From positions 1-40,367 of the forward strand of contig JACFMZ010000004.1 in NCBI GenBank assembly GCA_019455105.1: a stretch of 40,367 nt of DNA, read 5' to 3'. Every line of letters starts with the position of its first letter. The first letter of the stretch is position 1. Of this stretch, positions 18,179-27,600 are shown piece after piece. Origin of the DNA: Bacteroidota bacterium. Its GTDB lineage: Bacteria; Bacteroidota; Ignavibacteria; UBA10030; UBA8401. Below the pieces are notes generated by a model. The model had not been told where the DNA came from. It did not search any database and saw only the letters and a program-made list of their open reading frames with translations. Position numbers and translations under genes: made by a program.

Positions 18179-19021
18179 TTAATTCGCCATCATTCCAATA
18201 AGATTGGAAATTGTTCCTTTTAATTCTTTTCGTGGAACAACCATATCTACAAAACCTTTTTCTAATAAAAATTCTGCCCGCTGAAATCCTTCGGGAAGGT
18301 CTTTGCCGATTGTTTGTTTAATAACGCGGGGACCGGCAAAGCCGATAAGCGCATTTGGTTCAGCAATATTTACATCACCGAGCATAGCGAAGCTTGCTGT
18401 TACGCCGCCGGTTGTCGGGTCGGTCATTAACGATATGAAAGGAATTTTTGCTTCGTGAAGTTTTGCCAGAATAGCGCTCGTTTTTGCAAGCTGCATTAAG
18501 GAATATGCCGCCTCCATCATTCTTGCGCCGCCGGAAGCAGAAATGATAATTAAAGGTGATTTGGTTTTCAGTGCTTTTTCCGCCGCGCGAAATATTTTCT
18601 CGCCGACGACCGAACCCATGCTTCCGCCGATAAATCCATAATCAATACAAGAAATCACTATCTTCTTTTTATTTATTTTTCCCGTGCCGTATCGATTCGA
18701 GTATTGAAGTTTTTTTTTTATAATGGTATCCTTAATCCGTTCGGTATATTTTTTTGTATCAACAAACTTCAGCGGATCTTTCGATGTCATTTTTGCGTCG
18801 AGTTCCTTGAAACTTTTTTCATCAAAAAGAATGGAAAAATAATCGGTGCTGCTGATGCGAAAATGATGATTGCATTTTACGCAGACCCAAAGATTTTGTT
18901 CCAGCGCCTGCCGATGAAGAATTTCACCGCAGGAAGAACATTTTACCCACATCCCTTCCGGTATTTCTTTCTTACGGTTTTCGGTTGAAATATTTTCTTT
19001 AGAACGTCGAAACCAAGGCAT
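18179..19021 (-). CDS. accD: Acetyl-CoA carboxylase carboxyltransferase subunit beta
   Basis: 280 residues from the ATG at 19021 (MPWFRRSK), which has AAAGGA about seven bases upstream; a 27-residue upstream extension overlaps tsaB and is unlikely. A zinc ribbon is formed by Cys28, Cys31, Cys47 and Cys50. The carboxyltransferase core has DYGFIGGSMGSVVGEKI, ISASGGARM and DPTTGGVTASFAMLGD, then AEPNALIGFAGPRVI, the acetyl-CoA binding site of the beta subunit. It works with AccA (not in the window) to make malonyl-CoA for fatty acids. Confidence 0.96.
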   Translation of the reverse strand: MPWFRRSKENISTENRKKEIPEGMWVKCSSCGEILHRQALEQNLWVCVKCNHHFRISSTDYFSILFDEKSFKELDAKMTSKDPLKFVDTKKYTERIKDTIIKKKLQYSNRYGTGKINKKKIVISCIDYGFIGGSMGSVVGEKIFRAAEKALKTKSPLIIISASGGARMMEAAYSLMQLAKTSAILAKLHEAKIPFISLMTDPTTGGVTASFAMLGDVNIAEPNALIGFAGPRVIKQTIGKDLPEGFQRAEFLLEKGFVDMVVPRKELKGTISNLIGMMAN

Positions 19022-19073
19022 GGTAAATCCTTTCACTGTTGATAGAACAAAATATCCAAGATGAAGTTTAATT

Positions 19074-19691
19074 TCAACGATTTTTCGGCATCGTTGCAAC
19101 AAATTCGCGAATATAGAGCGGTTCTAACTGCTCAAAATCCGTTAATTTGAGTAATTCAAATTTTCTTTCTGCCAGCATTGCAACAGAAACAGGATGACAC
19201 GCAGTCTGTTCATACTCAAATCCGTTTTGTACTGCTTCGTGCAGAACATTTTTTTTCGGCTGAATATCGTACGAAGATTCCCGATGTATCTCTGCCTGCG
19301 TAAAAGAATATTTTGTAAAATACACTTCATCCCGTTTTGCATCAATCATTGCACAATATTTTTTTATGCTGATATTTTTTCTCCGGTATTCTTCCGCCAG
19401 CGCATCTAACGTAGGAACCGGAAGAAGCGGAAGATGAACAGCATACGCTAAACCTTTTGCCGTGCTTACTCCGATTCGCAAACCGGTAAACGAGCCCGGA
19501 CCGATTGAAACGGCAATTCCCTTCAGCATTTTTAAGGAAACAGATGATTGACGTAGAATTTCATCAATAAGTAACAATAATTTTTCTGAATGGATATTCT
19601 TTTCGGCAAGAACTCGTGAAGCAATTTCCTGCTGATTTTCAACAAGCGCTGCGCCGCATACATCCGTTGCTGTTTCAATGGCTAAAATCAT
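19074..19691 (-). CDS. tsaB: tRNA t6A biosynthesis protein TsaB
   Basis: 205 residues. It belongs to the ASKHA fold, like TsaD but without the metal ligands. MILAIETATDVCGAALV and GIAVSIGPGSFTGLRIG (about 65-81), then AKGLAYA, are the family signature. It partners TsaD and TsaE in forming N6-threonylcarbamoyladenosine on ANN-decoding tRNAs. The ATG overlaps the tsaE stop by four bases. The C-terminus is short and variable, as usual for TsaB. Confidence 0.93.
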   Translation of the reverse strand: MILAIETATDVCGAALVENQQEIASRVLAEKNIHSEKLLLLIDEILRQSSVSLKMLKGIAVSIGPGSFTGLRIGVSTAKGLAYAVHLPLLPVPTLDALAEEYRRKNISIKKYCAMIDAKRDEVYFTKYSFTQAEIHRESSYDIQPKKNVLHEAVQNGFEYEQTACHPVSVAMLAERKFELLKLTDFEQLEPLYIREFVATMPKNR

Positions 19692-20116
19692 TCTATACGC
19701 TCAATAATAATTGTTCGTTCATTTTCAGTGCCGCCGTGAGAAAGAAAAACATTACAACGCTTTTTCGGAAGGCGTTGAAGAATATTCTCCGCCCATTCAA
19801 TAACACAGATGCCGTCACCAAAGAGATATTCATCAAACCCGATTTCATCCAACTCGTTTAGCGAACGAAGCCGGTAGCAGTCGAAATGGTAAAGAGGAAA
19901 TTTCCCTCCGGCATGTTCACTGATGATGGTAAATGTCGGGCTGGCAACAATTTCCGTAATTCCCAGCCCCAGCGAAATTCCTTTTGCAAATCTGGTTTTT
20001 CCGCTTCCAAGATCACCGAAGAGAGCCACCACATCTCCTTGCCGCAACTGTGACGCAAAATTTTTTCCTTCCTGAATTGTTTCTTCTTCAGAATATGTGG
20101 TAATTTGCTTCTTCAC
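19688..20116 (-). CDS. tsaE: tRNA t6A biosynthesis ATPase TsaE
   Basis: 142 residues, family length. The Walker A motif GDLGSGKT is at 34-41; ASPTFTII (58-65) and FDCYRL (78-83) follow, then VIEWAE (105-110), all diagnostic of the TsaE/YjeE P-loop ATPase. It drives turnover of the TsaBD complex. The start is GTG and overlaps the porX stop by four bases, so it is probably translated by coupling. The porX-tsaE neighbourhood is, as I recall, common in Bacteroidota. Confidence 0.94.
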   Translation of the reverse strand: MKKQITTYSEEETIQEGKNFASQLRQGDVVALFGDLGSGKTRFAKGISLGLGITEIVASPTFTIISEHAGGKFPLYHFDCYRLRSLNELDEIGFDEYLFGDGICVIEWAENILQRLPKKRCNVFLSHGGTENERTIIIERIE

Positions 20117-21681
20117 TTTTTCGGTTCTAAGGTTATCACCGGAAGAATCATTTCTTCCATTGAAATACCGCCGTGCTGAAAGCTGTCGCGGTATTGATTT
20201 AAATATTTATGATAATCCGTGGGATAGACAAAGTAATAATCTTCTTTGGCAACAATATAATTTGTTGTTACGGTGCGCTGCGGCAGTTTATATTCTTTCG
20301 GATTTTTCAGGAAGATTGACTGCTTATCATCCGATTTTAAGTTTCTTCCGAATTTGTAGCGAAGATTCGTTGAAGCTTCTTTATCGCCGATAACTTTCGA
20401 GCCGCGCAGGCAGCGGACGCTTCCATGGTCGGTAGTAACAATTATTTTTATATCTTTTTTTGTTGCCAAAGTTTGAAACATTGCCAGAAGCGAAGAATGC
20501 TTAAACCACGAATTGGTCAGCGAGCGATATGCCGATTCATCCGGCGCAATTTCTTTTAAGATTGGATCATCCGACCGACCGTGCGCAAGCATATCAACAA
20601 AATTTACAACAATTGCCGTCAGCTTGTTTGAAGCGTATGATAAAATATTCGATTGAATCTGGCGGCCGTATTCAACATCCAGAATTTTAATATATTTTGC
20701 TTCCGGTTTTAGCGGCACTTTTTTTCGCTCCAATAATTTATCGAGCAGCTGTTTTTCGTACTTGTTGTGGCTTGATTCAAGATCATCATCTCCCTGCCAC
20801 AATTCGGGAAACCGCTGTTCCAGTTCTGAAGGAAACAATCCGCTGAAAATTGCATTGCGCGAATAGGGTGTTGCCGTCGGAAGAATGGAATAATAATATT
20901 CTTTCTGCATTGAAAATAAATCGCGCAGATATTCTTCCATTACCAGCCATTGATCCAGCCGCATACAGTCAATCACAAAGAAAAATATTGAAGGTGAAGA
21001 TTGCAGTTTCGGCAGAACATATTTTTCAATAACTTCAGTGGAAAGCGCCGGGCGATTTTCTTTTGCATTAATCCACAGCCGGTAATTGCGTTCAACATAT
21101 TTTGAAAATTCCGCGTTTGCTTCGCGCACCTGATCTGCCAGCATTTTTTGCAATCCCAGTTCAGGATGAAGATCCAGTTCCATCTGCCAGTTAACAAGTT
21201 TAACATAGAGTTCAATCCATTCCGTGTAATCCAGCGGATTAAGAAGCTGGCGGGAGATTGCCGAAAATTGTTCGGTATAGCCGCGTGAAACTTGTTCGCC
21301 CTGAATTTTTTTCCCTTCAATAAATTTTTTGCACGCCAGAAGCACTTGACTTGGATTCACCGGCTTCGTTAAATAATCCGAAATTTTACTGCCGATGGCG
21401 TCTTCCATTAACGATTCGGCTTCGTTCTTCGTAATCATTACAGCGGGAAGCGACGGAGAAATTTCTTTAATCACAGAAAGCGTTTCAAGTCCCCCTTTTC
21501 CCGGCATCATCTCATCTAAAAAAACAAGATCGAAATCTTTTGTCTTTACCAGTTCAATGGCATCTTCGCCGTTGGTAGCTGTTTCAACATGAAAACCTTT
21601 CTCCTGCAGCAGCAGCACATGCGCGCGAAGCAGTTCAATTTCATCATCAACCCACAAAATATTTCCTTTATTCATTTCCAT
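20113..21681 (-). CDS. porX: PorX-type response regulator with PglZ phosphodiesterase-like domain
   Basis: 522 residues. An N-terminal CheY-like receiver domain (about 7-120) has VDDE at 11-14, the phospho-acceptor Asp56 in FLDEMMPG, and Lys106. A helical linker leads to a PglZ domain of the alkaline-phosphatase superfamily (about 230-500), with metal-site candidates Asp238 in VIDCMRLDQW, Thr271 in PTATPYSR and TTDHGS further on. PorX regulates the type IX secretion system together with the kinase PorY and a sigma factor, and its PglZ domain has been reported to cleave oligonucleotides. AAGGAG lies ten bases before the ATG. It follows sprA by 14 bases. A partner kinase is not in the window. 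Confidence 0.92.
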   Translation of the reverse strand: MEMNKGNILWVDDEIELLRAHVLLLQEKGFHVETATNGEDAIELVKTKDFDLVFLDEMMPGKGGLETLSVIKEISPSLPAVMITKNEAESLMEDAIGSKISDYLTKPVNPSQVLLACKKFIEGKKIQGEQVSRGYTEQFSAISRQLLNPLDYTEWIELYVKLVNWQMELDLHPELGLQKMLADQVREANAEFSKYVERNYRLWINAKENRPALSTEVIEKYVLPKLQSSPSIFFFVIDCMRLDQWLVMEEYLRDLFSMQKEYYYSILPTATPYSRNAIFSGLFPSELEQRFPELWQGDDDLESSHNKYEKQLLDKLLERKKVPLKPEAKYIKILDVEYGRQIQSNILSYASNKLTAIVVNFVDMLAHGRSDDPILKEIAPDESAYRSLTNSWFKHSSLLAMFQTLATKKDIKIIVTTDHGSVRCLRGSKVIGDKEASTNLRYKFGRNLKSDDKQSIFLKNPKEYKLPQRTVTTNYIVAKEDYYFVYPTDYHKYLNQYRDSFQHGGISMEEMILPVITLEPKK

Positions 21682-21695
21682 TTCACGTTCTCTCC

Positions 21696-24600
21696 TTATT
21701 GAATTGAAATATGCACATCCAGCCCTCCTTCGTTTGTTGTAGAACCGGGAATTTTAGATCCTCCTTCATCGGGCGCAATTTTCCGGTACCGATAGAAGAG
21801 CGAAGCGGTAACGCGCGAACTTAACACATACCGAATGCGGGGCTCCATTGTTGTGGTGGAAGAACCTTCGCCCGGAATTCCTTTGGTATTCAATGCGCTT
21901 GCTGCTCCGACACCTTTCACGTCATACGTTATGCGGGTATTTTTTGCATAGGTATAAGAAAAGCTGAGATCAACATCGTTCTGCAAAGTTAATCCGAAGA
22001 GCGGAATTTCAAAACCTGAACGTCCGTAACTTGCTGTAAACGACATTTCCCGCGTTGCGCCTTCAACAATATTTTTTGATGCCGGAGTAAGATCGTAATT
22101 CACGTTAGCGCTGTATCGTAAATTTGCGCTCATTGTTCCTTTTAATAATTCCTTAAATGAAATATTCAATCCAATTAACGGAGCAAAACCATAGGCAATA
22201 CGCTGTGATTCAATAATCTTGTCTCCCGTCGAAGCATCAATTTTAAATCCTTTTCGATACGTGGAATTATATCCGTGGTCTAAACTGACCCGTGTTGCGA
22301 ATTTTTTAAAGAGAGCCATTTCTTCTAAACCATCCCATCGCAGCGTATAATTCAAGCGGGGCAGAATATCGCTGAAGAGTTTTTTCAAAATCGGCAGTGA
22401 TTCAAATCCGGTTTCAAATGCTTCGGAAAGTTTTCGATCGTCGGTTCTTTTATCGTTAGTATTGGTAACGAGAGCGGTATATTGCTTTCCGACATCTTCA
22501 ATGCCGCTTTTAAACATAGAAAAAACAAAGACCGGCGGCATAGTAAAAAACGAGCGTTCCACAGAACCGCTGCTTGCAACACTGACAATTGAATCACGAC
22601 CAAACCTGTCTGTTTGTATTCTTCGTGTTTGATTAAAATCCCAACCTAAATTCCAATTAAGGTCAACGCGGGCGCCTTTCCACAAATCGCGGCTGGTGCG
22701 TAATTGTATTTTATTGCTTTGCGAATAGGCATCATTTAAACTGGCGCGGGGCGCCCGTACTTCTTCATCCGCATCAGTACTGAATTTTACAAAAGGAAAT
22801 TTTGAACTGAACGCAACATCCGTAATATTTGCGCTCGGCGAAGTTACTAAACCGAGCTGGTAAGCCCGCGATGGACCGTACGCCGGGTTGGCATTCTGCA
22901 CCAGCGGTGCTCTGCCGAAAAAGTTTGCAAATCCTGGTCTGCCGAGTACTCCGCCGTTCTGAGAATTATTCGTTTGTGTAAAAGAAATATTTATTTTGTC
23001 ATAATCAAAGAAGGGAGTTTTAATAATAATGCGGGCAAGATCCAGCAGCCCTTCTGTTCCGAATTTACTTTTCGGCGCTGCAACAGAATCCGCCGGTGCT
23101 GTATCGGCAGATTGAGTCTCATCTTGAGGAGCGCTTTCAATATCTTCGTTTTCATGACGAGATCTTCTTCTGGAAGGCGCCGGCGCTGTCTCCGTTGCAG
23201 GAGTAATTGCTTTACTTACGGGCCACCATGATTCTACAAATTGTTTAAGAGAAATATCCGTCCCCAGCCCGATGCTGTTACTCCATCCGGTGCTGATTCC
23301 TAAAATTCCCTGCTGAGGATTATACTGCCAGCGATATCCGACTTGGTACCGGCCGCTTAATGAAACATATTTATTCAGATCGAAAAGAGTTATCATGCGC
23401 GGTTTGGTGTTAACGCTAAACGATTGTGTATAAGAATTATCGGTTCCGAAATATATCAGCTGATCTTTCATAAACATCTGATCGAGTATGCTTAAAAAGC
23501 TGCGCTGATTTCCATACCGGTCAAGTTCCAAATGAAGCAGCGTGCTGGCAATATCTACCGAATAATCGCCGGAAAGATTCAGCAGACCGTTTTCGGTCAG
23601 TTTCCAAGAGAATGATAAATTCCGCGATGCCGATAACCCGCGGACAATCGGATTATTTTTTGTTTGATTTCGAAAACGCTCTTCTGTCCGCGAGCGTGCT
23701 AATGAAAAAGATGTATTAAAGTTGGTGAACGGAATGAAATACAACTGCACATTTTTAAATTCCGAAAGAATCGGAATGTCTTCAAAAATATCAAACGGCT
23801 GCAAATAATTATTCGCATCAAACGTGTAGGAATAGGCGATGCGCGCATTCCACTGCCAGGAATTTCTAAATTCAGTTGCCGGCGAGCGATTAATGGACGA
23901 ATTATAATTAAATCCATAATTCAACCGGTTGACAAAATTTTTGAAAAACCAATTCTGCGACGGTACGGAAATACGAAACGTCGGCAGCGCATACGTTTCG
24001 GTAATAGATAAGGTTTGAGATTGTATAATAATTTCTTTCGGATCGGTATTGACGGTACTTTCAATTCTTGTCCGCCGTGCCAGTAATTGTTTATACTCCG
24101 TTGAATCGTGAACTCCTCCCCATTGAAAATCTGCAATCTGCTGATTCACCTGCGCCAGCTCAATTTTCTTTGCATCAATTGCCTGCTGCTGTTGTTCTGA
24201 AGCTTTCGTTACAACAACATCCGAACTCGGCAGATAGAGCGGCGTTGCCATTTGTTCGCTGTGAGAATAACTGAACGGCAGCGAAGTTCCCTGCCAGCTC
24301 TGCGGCAAAAACTTTTCAAGATAAAAATTTGAAGAAAAATTCCAGTTCTTGGATGTTACTCTGCTTCCGACCCGGTCTTCTAACCGATGAAAATACGGAT
24401 CAGTCTGCGAATAGGTAAATGCAACAGAACCCAAATCGGCAAGTTTTAATGTTGTGCTGACGCTGTACGCCCACCCCGGCGTGTCATCCGGATCTATTAA
24501 GCGAAGTTCGTTCACCCAAATCTGTCCGCTGATAACACTCTCTCCGGTGGACGCAGGATTTTCCACACCGATAGAAATATAATTTATTCTCGTTAAGGTC

Positions 24601-27600
24601 GGGTTGCCGAGAACGCTGTACGTAGCGCTGTCCTGACCGTTCGGAACCGGCTTGGTAATGACCGCAGTGGCAGAATCTCTTCCCTGCTTTATTGCCGTAA
24701 GATCGCTGAAAATAATTTTCACATCGTTGCGCGGATCCCAGCCGGGATACACCGGCGCGCGGTATTCATAATAATTTAAACTATCGGAGCCGAACCGAAT
24801 AAACATTTTTGCCGTCGCCTTTTTTGCTTCAGAAGCAAAATGATTATCACCATGCACAAACATTTTCATCTGCCGATAGCTGAAGACATCCAGCGGTTTG
24901 TAGGAAAACCGTTTAATTGCCTGCCGTGTTTCCCCGTCTTTCAAATCATGAAAAAGCAACGCCAGCGATTGCTCATTGCCGAATACCTGCTCGCCCGGTT
25001 TTGTTTTATCCTGCTCGCGCACCACGCCGCTCGGCGTTGTATATCCTTGATTGTAGTTGTCTTCAATATTTACCACTGAAACAGAAAACGAGCTGTCGTT
25101 CTTTTTCAGTTCTTCCCATTGATTGCCGATAAGGTTAAATTCGGCAATGCGAATTTCGTATTCCTGATCGTGATTTGTCATCCACAATCGCACCGTTTCG
25201 ATAAGAGAAAAATCCGGCGCGCCGATTTTATTTTTAAAATCAGAAACAGGAATGCGGTACTGATACCAGCTGTTTGATCCGCCGCCGACGCGATACGGAT
25301 TTGCATCGGTGGTGTCTAAACTTAATTCATACTCAAAATAGTTATTGGATTTATCAACAACGTTATTGCCGTTGAGATCTTCAGTGTCCGGAAAGCGCCC
25401 GATTTCGCTCTGCTTATTATTTTCTGTTCCGTTAATTTTTGTAAAATCCGTTTGACTGTACGCCCAATTGTCTCCCGAAGGATCGCCGGCAAGTTCCGGA
25501 AATTTATCTTTGTTCGCTTCAATAAAATCTTTATACTTTTCCCGCTCCTGATCGTCCGTTAGTCCGTCTATTCCGGTATCTTCTCCTTCGTTCAGAATGC
25601 CGTTGATAATTCCTTTTTCTTCCGTATCAAGCTTTCCGTTCGGAATAACATCTTCGCTGATTGAGCCGAGATCGATGAACACTTTCTTTGTTGAATCAAT
25701 TCCTCCCTTCAGCACCCGCACCCAGATTTCAATATAATTGATATTTTCTTTTATCATATCAACGGTGCTGGTAGAAACCAGATGCTGTATTCCTCCCCAA
25801 TTTTTTTGGGGATCTCGAAGCAGCGTGCTGTCGAGATTCATGGAAAAATTATATTCCCCTCTTTTTAACGGATTAAAATTTATGCTTAAGGTAGTTACCT
25901 GATCCTGACCGCGGGCAACTTTTTTTACCGGCTGACCCTGTGCATCAAAACCGTAAATTTCTGTCGTTAACACCGGCATCGGAGGGTTATACCAAAACGT
26001 ACGAGCTTTGGATTTCATTTTTGTAGTATCATCAACCGGTCGGTTAATATCGGAATCAACATTATATTGATACCGCGGCACACTCATATCGTGCCATTGT
26101 CCGTAGCTGACTCCGAGCGGAATAATGCGTTTGGCTCCTTCAAAGTCATCAATGTAAGCAATTCCTTTTTGACCGTCATCCGGAATAGGACTTTTTTTGG
26201 TATTCGGATCCGGATTCATAAATGCCGCTTCGCCGCGAAGCGTAAATTCCGATTTCGCTTTAGTATCTATCAGCGGCAGCGCATCAATTGCTTTGGTAAC
26301 AAAATTCAATTCGCCGGAAGTCTGGCCGTCAATTCCAAAAATAGTATTGTTAATCGGCTCTTCATTCAAGCGAACTTTATCGGAAAGTGTCTGCTGATCG
26401 AGATTCATAATGGTAAAACCAAATTTCGTTTTTTCCGAAACATCAATATCGCCGTGAATGCCGAGCAGTGTTTTGGAAGCAAGCTGAAACAAATCATTCT
26501 GTTCAAACTTAACGGAAAGATTTGCTCCCGGAACCAGCGCCGCCTGATTTTTAATAATTACCTGTCCGATAATGTAATCGACCGTGTAATCAACATTCGG
26601 CGTCAGCGGCTGTCCGTCGAGCAGAACCTGGACGCTTCCTTCCACTACGTTAAAGCCGAGATTGATTGAATTGGAACTGGAGGCAGTAATTTTTCCGGTG
26701 AGAATAAATTTATTCTTCGCATCATTTTTTTGCGCTTCGGTTACGGTTGTATCATATAAATTATTATACATATACGTTGTATCGTTGGCAAAACCGCGCT
26801 GTTTAAATGCCTGCTGAATTCCTTCCGTAAAAGGTTTTAGCATCGGGAAAATCACTTCTCCCCGTTCCGGATCAATGGTAAAATTCGGAATGTAATCAAA
26901 CTTTCCGTCCGGGCTTCCCGATTTGGATGCGTCGGTTTTATCCAATCCGAAAATTTGCACCCAATTGACGCTGTTCACCGCTTCTTCGGCATCAGCAGCA
27001 GTTTGTCCTGAAGGTGCATATTTAATGGTGAATTCAAAACCGGCTTCCTGAATTTTTCTTCCGCCGAGAGGATAAATATTGCGAAGCTGTAACTGCCATG
27101 CATGCTTATATTGCGGCAGAAGATTTTTTGGTTTTACAAGTTTTAAAACCAACGGCGTACCGTTCGGCGATGGATACTTCGTCATTGTGCCGTAAATTAA
27201 ATCGTCAGAATTTCCTGCGCCGTTTTCAATTCTATAAGCAATGGCAATTGCCTGACCGTCTTGAACGGTTCTATTCATTGTTAAAATACCGGCGTTAAGA
27301 TTAAGACGGTAATCTTTTTCAGGAACAAGTTTTTCCCAAATACCTGTTTCAATACTTCCCGGAACATCCTGCTGTGATTTCCGCTGGTCAGCATACGTAG
27401 AAATTGTATCGTTCGCTTGAGCAACCGTAATCGGCGGAAGATCGATAAATGCCTGCGCTTGATATTTGGACTCAAGATCAGTCTGTCCGTAATACTGAAC
27501 AAAAACCTCAAACTCATTATCCTTAATTTGCACATCGGGACGCGTGATAATGTTTTTTACAAAATGATCTTCAAACAGATTGATGTAAACAGTATCAATA

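Noticed and set aside
19022-19102. Longer accD start (27 extra residues)
   Set aside because: The extension overlaps tsaB, while the ATG at 19021 has a good AAAGGA site and matches the family N-terminus.
20113-21681. PglZ domain as a sign of a BREX phage-defence system
   Set aside because: The domain is fused behind a receiver domain with Asp56, next to sprA, which is the PorX layout; no BrxA, BrxB, BrxC, PglX or BrxL gene is nearby.
26067-26669. 200-residue open frame on the plus strand inside sprA
   Set aside because: It is fully antisense to the conserved sprA frame, with no signal, family motif or ribosome-binding site; a by-product of codon bias.
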